Assembly: GCA_029561145.1 (NCBI GenBank)
Contig: JAKQJM010000026.1
Span: forward strand, 1 to 59,512
Source of the DNA: Pseudomonadota bacterium
GTDB lineage: Bacteria > Pseudomonadota > Gammaproteobacteria > Xanthomonadales > Rhodanobacteraceae
Length of the DNA: 59,512 nt
Reading direction: 5' to 3'
The position numbers were made by a program, and so were the translations under genes. Shown one piece after another: positions 8,348 through 16,655 of this stretch. Position 1 is the first letter of the stretch, and each line of letters starts with the position of its first letter. The notes under the pieces were generated by a model. The model was given only the letters and a program-made list of their open reading frames with translations. It was not told the origin of the DNA and did no database searches.

Positions 8348-9751
8348 TCACTTCGCAACGACCTTCTGCGGGCTGGTGAATTTCTGCTTCTTTCCTTTAT
8401 TGAATACGATGTTGATGTAGTACCAATAAGTCTTGCCAGCTGCAGCAGTATTGTCACGCCACTGATAGCTCGATCCCACTTCCGGATCGCCTTCAAGCCG
8501 CTCGATTATCTTGTCGCTGATACGATGGAAATTTCCATTCTCGGAATCTGAACGGTAGATTTCGTAACCATAGATATCGTACTCGTTGGCAACCTGCCAT
8601 TTGAGCAATGGTCCGGCACCTTCCGGCGTCTTCATCTGCGTCGGTTGTGCCTTGGCTTTCGGATGAGCAACCGAGGTCTGCAGCACCGAGGAAATCGATT
8701 CGGGTTGGACCTCACGCGCCTTCATGTCCTCGGCCAGGTCGCGAATCTGCGTATCCTTGCCGATCCCGATCGCTCCAAAACGTATGAACAACGTCCGGTC
8801 GTAGTCCGGCAATTCCACCTCAAGTGTCCCGCCCGTCACTCCGCGCATATTCATCGGCGGATATCTGACTTTGAGGTTCTTGCACGAGGATGACGGTACC
8901 GCGCAATCCGTAACCTCGGTTATAACCGACGCACGGCTCTTGGCGACAATTTTCCCGACATTCAGCGGCTTGCCGGTCACATCGGTAAGGACATCAGTAA
9001 GTTCCGCGGACTGCCCCTCCCGCAAGAGACCGAAATCAAGGGGATCGGATGCGGGTACCACAAACCCGCGGGATTGACCTCGCAGATGAAATGCGACTTT
9101 CGGCTGCAGGGCATTGTCTGTCGTGACAAGGAGCTTCTCATCAAAGCTGGACCATGGCGCATCGCTCCGGCTGGTCAGCCTGAGCGCCATCCCATCTGCG
9201 GTTACCTGCGCATCAACATAGGCGCTAGGCTTGTCCACACCAACGAGTCTTACTTGAACTCCGGGTCTCGTCTCCACGTCGATGACTTTCTCGGCCCTGG
9301 TATTCGGCTCGAAGATTCCGAAATCAATGTCCGCGACGGATGGGAGCACCAACCAATCCGCGTACCCTCGAATGACGAAGCCGTCGATGGGTTCTTTCTT
9401 GCCTTTTGCATACACGTCGAAATAGCGGGCAATACGACCGGTCTCGGAATCGAGCGTCGCCTCCACGGAGACGTTGAATTTTCCACCGACGTTCACGGTG
9501 ACCGCCTTGAACTTGACGGCAACACCATCAGGCTCACGCGGCAAGACACGATCGACCTGGATCGGATCAGAGCTACGATTTATGCCAACAACATCCACAT
9601 GAATCCTTGCGTACGGGTTGGTCTGGCCGAACTCGACGCCCGTGAATTCAAATGTGCCGGAAGGGGGGGCGGGCAATATCGATTCGGCACCGACCACCGT
9701 GCTGGCGAACGAAAGCAAGCCCAGAATAAAAGCGTATTTGATATTTCGCAT
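8348..9751 (-). CDS. Secreted protein with DUF1573/ASH-like repeats and a C-terminal fibronectin III-like domain
   Basis: I do not recognise this gene by name. The 467-residue product has a signal peptide (about 1-22, ending VVGA). The middle contains two segments of the form DFGIFEPNTRAEKVIDV and DFGLLREGQSAELTDV, typical of ASH or DUF1573 immunoglobulin-like domains. The C-terminus (about 385-467; YGYEIYRSDSENGNF and KTYWYYINIVF) looks like a fibronectin type III domain. A Cys pair lies at TDCAVPSSSCKN. It is probably a periplasmic or surface adhesion or scaffold protein. The DNA is visibly more AT-rich than its neighbours. A terminator hairpin abuts the start codon and leaves no clear Shine-Dalgarno sequence. 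Confidence 0.8.
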   Translation of the reverse strand: MRNIKYAFILGLLSFASTVVGAESILPAPPSGTFEFTGVEFGQTNPYARIHVDVVGINRSSDPIQVDRVLPREPDGVAVKFKAVTVNVGGKFNVSVEATLDSETGRIARYFDVYAKGKKEPIDGFVIRGYADWLVLPSVADIDFGIFEPNTRAEKVIDVETRPGVQVRLVGVDKPSAYVDAQVTADGMALRLTSRSDAPWSSFDEKLLVTTDNALQPKVAFHLRGQSRGFVVPASDPLDFGLLREGQSAELTDVLTDVTGKPLNVGKIVAKSRASVITEVTDCAVPSSSCKNLKVRYPPMNMRGVTGGTLEVELPDYDRTLFIRFGAIGIGKDTQIRDLAEDMKAREVQPESISSVLQTSVAHPKAKAQPTQMKTPEGAGPLLKWQVANEYDIYGYEIYRSDSENGNFHRISDKIIERLEGDPEVGSSYQWRDNTAAAGKTYWYYINIVFNKGKKQKFTSPQKVVAK

Positions 9752-9754
9752 ATG

Positions 9755-9782
9755 AAAAAGCCCACGTGACCAGCACGTGGGC
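9755..9782 (-). terminator. Rho-independent terminator downstream of the secreted protein gene at 9810
   Basis: Read on the minus strand, a 9-bp perfect stem GCCCACGTG/CACGTGGGC with a 5-nt loop is followed by TTTTT. It lies 28 nt after the stop of the upstream gene and ends 3 nt before the ATG of the 8348-9751 gene. It could work as a terminator, or as an attenuator for that gene. Confidence 0.75.
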
Positions 9783-9809
9783 TCGATTTCCTCAAATCAG
9801 ACGCAGTGC

Positions 9810-10337
9810 TTATTCGACAGAGAAATTCTGAAGAGATACCGGGAGACGCGGGACGGCAATCGTGACCGGTCCGCACTGTCCAGCCGTAAACGACGTAACA
9901 GCGAGGAAATACTGACCTGCTGGACGGCCTTGAACAGAAATCGTTTCCGACCCACCAGCTCCGTTGCTGTCTGCTTCGACAGGGCAAGGCGCCGAATCAG
10001 CGCAGGCACCTTGCAACAGCGCTGCATACATGTCGTACGTAGCAGCAGACGTCGAAATCACGAAATTCTGCTCAGCGGCTGTTGCTCCACCAATCGCGCC
10101 TGGACCGAGGGTGACCGACCAGATCGCATCGGTAGCCGCGCTGGTTGTCGCCGAGCTGCACATTGCGCCGAGCTGATTGGTCACACTGCAGGTATCGAAA
10201 TTCGTGATTGGTGTCGTCAGGCTGTTTGCACCGGTAAGTGCTATTGCGCCAGCACTCGCGGTACAAGTCTGAGCAGAAACAGATCCGGCAGCGAAACAAC
10301 CCGCCGCAATGATCGAACACGCCAATAGATTCTTCAT
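9810..10337 (-). CDS. Small secreted protein, unknown function
   Basis: The 175-residue product has a signal peptide (about 1-23, cleavage after SVSAQ) and a mature region rich in Ala, Thr, Ser and Gly with six cysteines. The segment GRPAGQYFLAVTSFTAGQCGPVTIAV resembles the closing strands of pre-peptidase C-terminal (PPC-like) beta-sandwich domains. I do not recognise a family with confidence. A GGAG lies 8 nt before the ATG. It is 42 nt downstream of another secreted protein gene and is followed by a strong terminator, so the two probably form one transcript. Base composition is lower in GC than the surrounding housekeeping genes. Confidence 0.75.
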   Translation of the reverse strand: MKNLLACSIIAAGCFAAGSVSAQTCTASAGAIALTGANSLTTPITNFDTCSVTNQLGAMCSSATTSAATDAIWSVTLGPGAIGGATAAEQNFVISTSAATYDMYAALLQGACADSAPCPVEADSNGAGGSETISVQGRPAGQYFLAVTSFTAGQCGPVTIAVPRLPVSLQNFSVE

Positions 10338-10379
10338 TGTGTCACTCCAAAAAGTTAAAGCCTGACAAGTAATTGATTA

Positions 10380-11132
10380 TTAGTGGCCGATGAACGTCTG
10401 GCGACGCGAGTCGAACTGATCGAAGTAGACAAAACTCGTATTGGTAAAGTTCTGGCGATAGAAGGTGTTCGCATTCACGAGACCCAACGTAGCCTGATCG
10501 ACGCCAGTCCAACCCGCATTTGCCAAGCCGGAAAGAGTGCCGGTCGGGGTGCCATCTACGGTCGAAGCCGAGACGTTACTGACCCAATAACGCAGCGAAC
10601 CCGGCGATCCGACCGTAAGATCGATCTCGACGCGATTTGCACCAGCTTGGTTGGGAAGCGGCACATCGATTTGCTGGTACTGACTTCCCTGATTGGTGTC
10701 GCCGGCAGACAAGCGAAGAATTGAAGCAGAACCATTACCCGTCAACGTCGCAAAAACCATGCGGCTAGTACCGCCAGCAGGCGCGGTAGCACCCAGCACC
10801 GAGAAGCCAATCACGTTCCGGTTTGCCTGAGTCAGAGAAAGGCCCGATACGTCGACAACGAACTGCGCGCGATAGCGGGTTTCATTCGCCGGAGTCTGGT
10901 CGAGGACGAATGCCTTCGCACCCGTAGAACCATTTTGATTCAGCGCAGTTTGAAGGCGGCAGGTCGTGGTGTCATACCCGCCCGTAACGCTGGATGCAGT
11001 ACCTTGCAGCGTGGAAACCAGGCTCCACGGCGGCGAAAGGCTGGCCGGGCACTGTGCCATGGCGGCGCCAGCAGCGGCGAAACCCACGAGACCAACGACC
11101 GCCATCGACAATGTTTTCATCTTTGCATTCAT
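10380..11132 (-). CDS. Secreted protein, unknown function
   Basis: The 250-residue product starts MNAKMKTLSMAVVGLVGFAA, a signal peptide ending near AMAQ. The mature part is rich in Ser, Thr, Asn and Gly. Alternating strands such as RYRAQFVVDVSGLSL, RMVFATLTGNGSASI and NRVEIDLTVG suggest an all-beta, lectin-like or jelly-roll fold; this is inference. The frame is open 98 codons further upstream, but ATG 11132 has a good GGAG and starts the signal peptide. A sigma70-like promoter lies at 11222-11251. The C-terminal FVYFDQFDSRRQTFIG segment is close to the style of surface-protein tails in this group. Confidence 0.75.
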   Translation of the reverse strand: MNAKMKTLSMAVVGLVGFAAAGAAMAQCPASLSPPWSLVSTLQGTASSVTGGYDTTTCRLQTALNQNGSTGAKAFVLDQTPANETRYRAQFVVDVSGLSLTQANRNVIGFSVLGATAPAGGTSRMVFATLTGNGSASILRLSAGDTNQGSQYQQIDVPLPNQAGANRVEIDLTVGSPGSLRYWVSNVSASTVDGTPTGTLSGLANAGWTGVDQATLGLVNANTFYRQNFTNTSFVYFDQFDSRRQTFIGH

Positions 11133-11221
11133 GAGTGTTTCTCCAGGATTGTCCGGGCAGGGTGGGTCCCCTTCCCCATTACGCATTGCAAAATGGTCTT
11201 GCCAATGCCTGAACCGGTCGG

Positions 11222-11251
11222 AGCATAAGGAGTAAGCCCTTTCCTCGTCAA
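11222..11251 (-). promoter_or_regulatory. Possible sigma70 promoter for the secreted protein pair
   Basis: On the minus strand, TTGACG (-35) and TATGCT (-10) are separated by 18 nt, about 90 nt upstream of the ATG at 11132. The match is 5/6 and 4/6. Found by eye. Confidence 0.4.
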
Positions 11252-11820
11252 CAGGTTCCACGCGCAAGCTTGACCGACTTGTCAGAACATGTGGTGAGCA
11301 TGGGAGCCTGTTCTGCCGGGTGTTCGACCGTTCAGCCCCAAGGCCTGCCACGTCCACGCTGCAATAGACGCAGTCGAGGTGACAATCCGGACACTCGGGG
11401 CTATTGATACGACATACGGCCCGCAAATCGTTTGAACACCGTTCCGGCTGAACCTTCGACGAGGCTCAGGACAGGCCTGTCAAAGCCCAGCTGTGGCGAG
11501 CCTTCGACGGGCTCAGGACGAACGGCATTTACGGGCCGGGAGATTCTCCCATCAGCGGAAGAACGGGCAGCCCTGTCGTCATCCCGCTTGAAGGGCCAGT
11601 TGAAAAGCATCGCGGTTGATGCCGACTCCGATGCGGGGCGTTCTCGACCGCCGTTCCCGACCGGGTCCTTCCGAGCCATCCCTGGATCCGCGCCGCCTGC
11701 ATCCATGCGGTCGTCATCGCGGTTCGGAACCGCCCCTCGCCGGCGGGCGGGCGGATCTCATTGACACACATGCGAGTGGATGACGAGAATCGCGGTCCCC
11801 CTGTCACCTGCCCGCCCTGA
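11252..11820. other. Gene-free intergenic region with interspersed repeats
   Basis: This stretch lies between divergently transcribed genes. It holds two copies of a palindromic repeat (11453-11525) and a possible plus-strand promoter, TTGACA at 11761-11766 with GAGAAT 18 nt later, 31 nt before the glycosyltransferase start. Open frames in it translate to RPEPVEG-type repeat peptides or Arg-rich sequence and I do not support any as a gene. Confidence 0.5.
11453..11525. repeat. Two direct copies of the CCTTCGACGGGCTCAGG-type interspersed repeat
   Basis: Copies start at 11453 (CCTTCGACGAGGCTCAGGAC) and 11501 (CCTTCGACGGGCTCAGGACG, followed by AACGG). Read through in one minus-strand frame they give the familiar RPEPVEG and SLVEG peptides. 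A related inverted copy is at 6386-6401. Such elements are widespread, non-coding and intergenic in proteobacteria. Confidence 0.75.
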
Positions 11821-12549
11821 TTGAACCCGCTCGTTTCCGAAGATTGTCTGGCCGTCATCCCTGCCCGTGACGAAGTCGCCACGGTCGGCGATGTCGTCGC
11901 CGGTGTACGTGCGTCGCTGGGCTGCCGGGTCCTGGTCGTCGATGACGCGAGCACCGATGGAACCTCGGCAGCGGCCCGCGCGGCAGGCGCGGAGGTCCTC
12001 ATGCTGCCGGTCGGACTGGGCGCCTGGGGTGCCAGCCAGGCGGGGATCCGGTACGCCGCCCGCAATGGCTTTCGCGTGGTCATCAGTCTTGATGCAGATG
12101 GACAGCACAAGCCTGAATCGCTTCCCCTCCTGTTCGAACGTTACCAGGGCAGCGGCGCGAACGTGGTCATCGGCACGTGCATCGAACGCCTCAGCATGCC
12201 CAAGCGGATCGCGTGGCAATATCTGCGTGTGCTCACCGGATTGCGCCTGCGCGACTTCACTTCGGGCCTGCGCCTCTATGATGAAGCCGCGATCCTTGCG
12301 CTGGCGGCTCCCGAGGCGAGCCTGCTGGACTACCAGGACGTTGGAGTATTGATGCTGCTTTCCGCCAAAGGACTCAAGATCGTCGAGACGCCCGTCCCGA
12401 TGCGTGCGCGCATCGAGGGGCACTCGCGCGTGTTCGCCTCGTGGGCCGTGGTCGTCCGCTACATGTTCAACACCACCATCCTGTGCATCTCACGCCTCGA
12501 TCTCGGCAATCGAGTCGTCAATGCGTTGCCGCGCGGAGCGGATCGCTGA
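11821..12549 (+). CDS. Glycosyltransferase family 2 (dolichol-phosphate mannosyltransferase-like)
   Basis: The 242-residue product has a GT-A fold: VIPARDE near the N-terminus, VLVVDDASTDGT around residues 38-49 and the DxD-containing SLDADGQHKPE around 90. It ends without the membrane helices of GtrB-type enzymes. It probably transfers a sugar from a nucleotide sugar to a lipid or polysaccharide acceptor on the inner face of the membrane. The start is taken as TTG 11821; the in-frame codon just before it is a stop, so no longer form is possible. The next gene (DUF2304) overlaps its stop by 1 nt, a pairing often found with GT2 enzymes. Confidence 0.88.
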   Translation: MNPLVSEDCLAVIPARDEVATVGDVVAGVRASLGCRVLVVDDASTDGTSAAARAAGAEVLMLPVGLGAWGASQAGIRYAARNGFRVVISLDADGQHKPESLPLLFERYQGSGANVVIGTCIERLSMPKRIAWQYLRVLTGLRLRDFTSGLRLYDEAAILALAAPEASLLDYQDVGVLMLLSAKGLKIVETPVPMRARIEGHSRVFASWAVVVRYMFNTTILCISRLDLGNRVVNALPRGADR

Positions 12550-12956
12550 TGCTCGACGCCCAGATCACGGCAGCGATCCTCGGCGTCGCCCTCGCGGGCG
12601 CGATATTCTTTCTGGTCCGTCGCGACCACCTGCATGGCCCCTTCGCGGCCTGGTGGCTGATGGTGGCGGCAGCAACCCTTATCCTCGGGACATTTCCCTC
12701 GCTGGTCATCTGGCTCGGCAAACTCACCGGGATCAACTATGCGCCGGTGTTGCCGATCATCATCGGACTGTCATTGGTACTGCTGCGCCTGCTCAAGCTC
12801 GATATCGATCGATCACGCCAGGAGCGCCAGATGCGTCGACTGACGCAGAAACTGGCGATCCTCGAACAGGAACTGGATCGATTGCGCGCGGACATCCCGT
12901 CGAAGCGAGGGTCCGGACTGCCTTCGGGTCCGGACGGTGATCGCGGCACGCCGTGA
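12549..12956 (+). CDS. DUF2304 family small membrane protein
   Basis: The 135-residue product has three predicted membrane helices (about 5-22, 35-55 and 62-80) followed by a charged, probably coiled-coil tail (RSRQERQMRRLTQKLAILEQ) and a Gly/Pro-rich end. It matches the layout of DUF2304 proteins, which accompany GT2 glycosyltransferases in polysaccharide loci; their biochemical role is not established to my knowledge. The ATG overlaps the last base of the upstream stop. It probably acts as a membrane partner of the preceding enzyme. Confidence 0.8.
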   Translation: MLDAQITAAILGVALAGAIFFLVRRDHLHGPFAAWWLMVAAATLILGTFPSLVIWLGKLTGINYAPVLPIIIGLSLVLLRLLKLDIDRSRQERQMRRLTQKLAILEQELDRLRADIPSKRGSGLPSGPDGDRGTP

Positions 12957-12962
12957 TCGCTC

Positions 12963-14096
12963 ATGCGCATCCTGCACATCGGCAAGTACTACGCACCCCA
13001 GCGCGGCGGCATCGAGAGGCATCTGCAGGATCTTGCCGAGTGGTTTGCCCGTAACGGGCATTCGGTAGGCGCTCTCGTGCACCAGTCTCACGGTGTATGG
13101 CGCACTACCCGCGAAACCATCAATGGCGTGGCCGTTCGCCGCGCAGGTTGCCTGGCCACGATGCTGTATGCCCCGATCAGCCCGAGCCTGCCCTGGCTGC
13201 TGCACAAGGCGCTGGGCGAGTTGCGGCCTGAACTGCTGCATTTGCACCTGCCGAATCCGTCGTGCTTCGCCGCCCTGTTGAGCCCACGGGCGCGTGCCTT
13301 GCCCTGGGTGGTGCATTGGCATGCCGATGTTTCGCCGGACATGCCGGATTGGCGCGTGCGTGCCGCGTACCGCCTCTATCGACCGTTCGAGCAAGCTGTG
13401 CTCGCAAGAGCCGCAGCGATCGTCGTCACCTCTCGCGCCTATCTCGATGCGAGCGAGGCATTGATCCGCTGGAAGAAGAAAGCCGTAGTGGTCGGTCTCG
13501 GCATCGACGAACAATCGCAAACCGGATGCGATCCTCCCGCATGGCCGAATCCCGCGTCATTGCGCCTGCTCGCTGTCGGACGTCTCAGTCATTACAAGGG
13601 GCACGCGGTCTTGTTCGAGGCACTTGCCCGACTCGACGATGCGAGTCTCCTCGTCATCGGCGAAGGCGAGGAAAAATCCCGTCTGCAGGAGCAGGCGGAA
13701 CGACTTGGCATCGGCGATCGCGTTTCGTTTGCCGGCGAGGTCGATGACGCCGGCCTGCTCGCCGCCTATGCCTCCGCAGACGCGCTCGTGTTGCCTTCGC
13801 TGGACCGCAGCGAGGCATTCGGCATCGTGCTGATCGAGGCGATGCGCGCGGGACTGCCGGTGATCGCGAGCGACATCCCCGGATCAGGCGTCGGCCATGT
13901 CGTCGTTGATGGCGTGACCGGGTTGCTCGTCACGCCAGGGGCGGCCGACGAACTCGTCGCAGCAATCAATCAGATCGATGACCCGGCGAATCGAGCCCGC
14001 TTGGGGTCAGCGGGCAGGCAACGCTGGCAGGACCAGTTCACCCTTCAGCAGTCGGCGCAATCGATCGAGCGGATCTATCGGGACCTGACAGCCTGA
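12963..14096 (+). CDS. Glycosyltransferase family 4
   Basis: The 377-residue product has a GT-B fold. The N-terminal domain opens with ILHIGKYYAPQRGGIERHL, characteristic of GT4 enzymes of polysaccharide synthesis. The C-terminal nucleotide-sugar domain has LLAVGRLSHYKGHAVLFEAL (about 200-220) and the retaining EX7E motif in SEAFGIVLIEAMRAGLPVIA (about 280-299). It should be a retaining cytosolic transferase adding hexoses to a lipid-linked glycan. The ATG is 6 nt after the DUF2304 stop, so the three genes form an operon. Its last 59 nt overlap the 3' end of the convergent membrane protein gene. Confidence 0.92.
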   Translation: MRILHIGKYYAPQRGGIERHLQDLAEWFARNGHSVGALVHQSHGVWRTTRETINGVAVRRAGCLATMLYAPISPSLPWLLHKALGELRPELLHLHLPNPSCFAALLSPRARALPWVVHWHADVSPDMPDWRVRAAYRLYRPFEQAVLARAAAIVVTSRAYLDASEALIRWKKKAVVVGLGIDEQSQTGCDPPAWPNPASLRLLAVGRLSHYKGHAVLFEALARLDDASLLVIGEGEEKSRLQEQAERLGIGDRVSFAGEVDDAGLLAAYASADALVLPSLDRSEAFGIVLIEAMRAGLPVIASDIPGSGVGHVVVDGVTGLLVTPGAADELVAAINQIDDPANRARLGSAGRQRWQDQFTLQQSAQSIERIYRDLTA

Positions 14097-15477
14097 CATC
14101 GGCAAGCAACAAGGCAAGCAGGCTGAATACGACGGGCACGAGGTGGAGGATCAGCCGGTTCGAGCTGGTGAAGTTCTCGGCCCACGCCGAAGCGTCGGTG
14201 AAGAAGAACAGAACGAACAGGAAGCTGGCACATGCCAGCAGGAGCAGCCCGACCAGTCCCGCAGCACGTTCCGCCACAAGCACGCGCCTGCGCAGCACAA
14301 CGACAAGGGGCAGAACGTACCAGAGCAAATGCCAGTTCGGCAGCGTGAACAGGACCGACAACATTTCGCTCCCGACCGGGCGCCAGTAAAGATCGAGGGT
14401 GCCAAGCAAAGGAATGTCCACTTTGGCCCAGGCCATGTGCACCCAGCCCAGGCCGATCACCGGCAACGGGAACCCGCCGAGGGCAATGCCGATGCAGGCA
14501 AGCCCGCCGACGACGGCGACAAGCATCCAGCGCCAGCGTCTCGGCAACAGGTTCAGGACGAGAATGACGGAGAAGGCCAGCAACCATACCGCCCCCTCGA
14601 GCTTGATCAGCGGCATGCAGCCCGCGAACACGAGTGCCAGCAACAGCTGGCCTGCTTCCCTGCGTTGCAGCCAGCGCAGCCAGCTCAGGACGGCCATGCC
14701 AAATACGGCGGCAAGCCACAGATCCGCGTAGCCGGCCAATGCGGCATGCGCGTCAAGCAGCGGAAGTGAAAGCAGGCCATAGGTCAGCAACATCGCGAGC
14801 CCTGGCCGGATGCCAAGCACGCGCCAATGACCGTAGCTGGCCAGACCCAGGGCACCGAGGACGCCGGTCCAGGCAGCATTGATCAGCGGTTCGTTCCAGC
14901 CTCCTGCAGCACTGGCGAACCAGATCTGGACCCAGGCCAGCAACTCCGGGTAATTCCAGACGCCTGCCGTGCGGATTTCGGTAGCGCTCGGAGCCAGCCA
15001 CTGCTGCATGGATTCGTAAGGAACATGGTGACCGAGCAGGAACCAGGATTTCGGTTTGACCGCCCAGGCCGACCACGCATCCCACGGAAACGTCGGACGC
15101 AACAGGGCTTCGTCGAACAGGACATCGAGACGCAGGAATATGGCCAGCAGCAATATCCACCAGATCAATCGCCGGCCCATGTGCATCGGCGCCGGCAGGA
15201 GCGCCGGGAACACGCGTCCCCGGAACACGACTGCAGCAAGCCAGGCCAGCATCGCAATGGCCGCCAGCCATGGTGCCGCCCGCGAGAACGCATTGGCCGT
15301 ATCGGAGGAAGCAACAAGGCAGGAAATCCCTGCGGCAAGGAACAAGCCAAGCAGGAACCCGCTTCCCGCTGCCCCAGCGAGTCCGCCGCGATCCCTGACG
15401 CCGCCACCGACAGCAAGACAAATGCCGGTGCCGGCGAACCACGGCAACAACCAGGCAAGGAAATAGCCGAGACTCAT
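14038..15477 (-). CDS. Polytopic membrane protein, possible GT-C-type glycosyltransferase
   Basis: The 479-residue product has about eleven to twelve hydrophobic segments. A loop after the third or fourth helix carries FPWDAWSAWAVKPKSWFL, similar in style to the acidic DxW loops of GT-C (Dol-P-sugar-using) transferases; the family assignment is inference. Its start overlaps the stop of the upstream gene by 4 nt, so it is the last gene of a minus-strand trio. The final 19 residues are coded within the end of the convergent GT4 gene and look unconserved (RSARSIAPTAEG). Close association with glycosyltransferase genes supports a role in surface glycans. Confidence 0.75.
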   Translation of the reverse strand: MSLGYFLAWLLPWFAGTGICLAVGGGVRDRGGLAGAAGSGFLLGLFLAAGISCLVASSDTANAFSRAAPWLAAIAMLAWLAAVVFRGRVFPALLPAPMHMGRRLIWWILLLAIFLRLDVLFDEALLRPTFPWDAWSAWAVKPKSWFLLGHHVPYESMQQWLAPSATEIRTAGVWNYPELLAWVQIWFASAAGGWNEPLINAAWTGVLGALGLASYGHWRVLGIRPGLAMLLTYGLLSLPLLDAHAALAGYADLWLAAVFGMAVLSWLRWLQRREAGQLLLALVFAGCMPLIKLEGAVWLLAFSVILVLNLLPRRWRWMLVAVVGGLACIGIALGGFPLPVIGLGWVHMAWAKVDIPLLGTLDLYWRPVGSEMLSVLFTLPNWHLLWYVLPLVVVLRRRVLVAERAAGLVGLLLLACASFLFVLFFFTDASAWAENFTSSNRLILHLVPVVFSLLALLLADVRLSGPDRSARSIAPTAEG

Positions 15478-16655
15478 GGCCTGCTCCGCGTGCGCAGGAC
15501 AATCAGCCGATCACGCCGATAAACGACATCACCGTGAAATGCGAGCGATCCGATTTCGAGGTTTCCCGTGTTCCTGTCGAACTTCCATCCCGGCGTGTCA
15601 TACACGACGACCAGGGTGTCGTCTGGCAACGGCGCATCGGCATTCGTCGCGGTTGCCTGTACGAGCACCGCCACGTTGAGCGGCAGCAGGTGATAGACAA
15701 GACGTAGCGCGGAATAGCTTGAATTCGAATGCACGAGTATCCGCGAATTCCCGGGCAGATCGCGCAAGGCCGATTTGAGTTCGCGTGCCGTCGCGACGAT
15801 GTCGGGATCGGCCGAGTGAAGCTCCTGCTCCGGCCATTCATATCCGGCGTACAGGCTTTCGGTTGCCGAGTGACGCCAGTGCAAGCCCGCATACCATTGC
15901 AGGTCGAGCACGATCCAGCCCAGCACGAACGCACAGAACGCCAACCGCAGCAACGCCGCGCCGCGTGCCCTGAGGAAAACGATCGCCCAAACCAGCACCA
16001 AGCCGATGGCCAGGGCGAGGCAGAGAACCAGCGATTGCGCGCGGGGCGTATTGGTATCGCGTCCGAGCGCATGCACCGAACGCTGGCTCCACGGCCATTG
16101 ACCCAGCCAGTCGGTGCGCAATGCGGCGAGATCACCGTGCCACGAACGTGACGACAGGCTTGCGTCGACCAGCGTGAACGGCTGGAACCCCTGCATCGGC
16201 GGAACGATCTGCGGGGTCGGATATTCGGCGAACGCAATTTCCGTAATGCGTCCGTTCCATTCCGGCACCGAACCCAGGTCGAACCATGCGTCCTCGCCAC
16301 CTGGCCAGGGCAGCGACACGACGCTGACGTCCTCGCTGCCCATGCGTCGAAACACGAGCGACAGTTCGAGCGTGTGCGGGAACTGCTCGAACCGGTATCG
16401 AAGGATCGGGTTCTCCGCTGCGTCGACGCCATTCAACGCTACCGACTGCAGCGCGGTCCTTTCGTCGCCAACCGCGCCGATGCGCAACCTGCCCTCGTCC
16501 TGCGCAGCGCCGCCCATGACGACACGGAATTCCGAGCCCATCCAGTTGCGATGCTGGTCCGAAAAGAACGGCGCCTGCCAACTGATTCCTGCTGCCCAGC
16601 AAAGCAATGCGCCAATACTGATCAGACAAGCCAGGCTGAACAGGAATCTCCTCAT
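15474..16655 (-). CDS. Membrane protein of unknown function
   Basis: The 393-residue product has an N-terminal membrane anchor (about 3-22), a periplasmic beta-rich domain (about 25-225) and two closely spaced membrane helices (about 229-275). A C-terminal domain follows, with alternating strands and helices (NSRILVHSNSSYSALRLVYHLLP; DDTLVVVYDTPGWKFD). I do not recognise a family. The ATG at 16655 is chosen because it opens the anchor and overlaps the upstream DUF455 stop by 4 nt; the longer open frame upstream is Arg-rich and lies within DUF455 coding sequence. It is translationally coupled to the 479-residue membrane protein downstream, which suggests the two act together. Confidence 0.75.
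   Translation of the reverse strand: MRRFLFSLACLISIGALLCWAAGISWQAPFFSDQHRNWMGSEFRVVMGGAAQDEGRLRIGAVGDERTALQSVALNGVDAAENPILRYRFEQFPHTLELSLVFRRMGSEDVSVVSLPWPGGEDAWFDLGSVPEWNGRITEIAFAEYPTPQIVPPMQGFQPFTLVDASLSSRSWHGDLAALRTDWLGQWPWSQRSVHALGRDTNTPRAQSLVLCLALAIGLVLVWAIVFLRARGAALLRLAFCAFVLGWIVLDLQWYAGLHWRHSATESLYAGYEWPEQELHSADPDIVATARELKSALRDLPGNSRILVHSNSSYSALRLVYHLLPLNVAVLVQATATNADAPLPDDTLVVVYDTPGWKFDRNTGNLEIGSLAFHGDVVYRRDRLIVLRTRSRP

Noticed and set aside
11401-11706. Minus-strand frame with RPEPVEG peptides
   Set aside because: The peptides are translations of the interspersed palindromic repeat, not protein-coding sequence.
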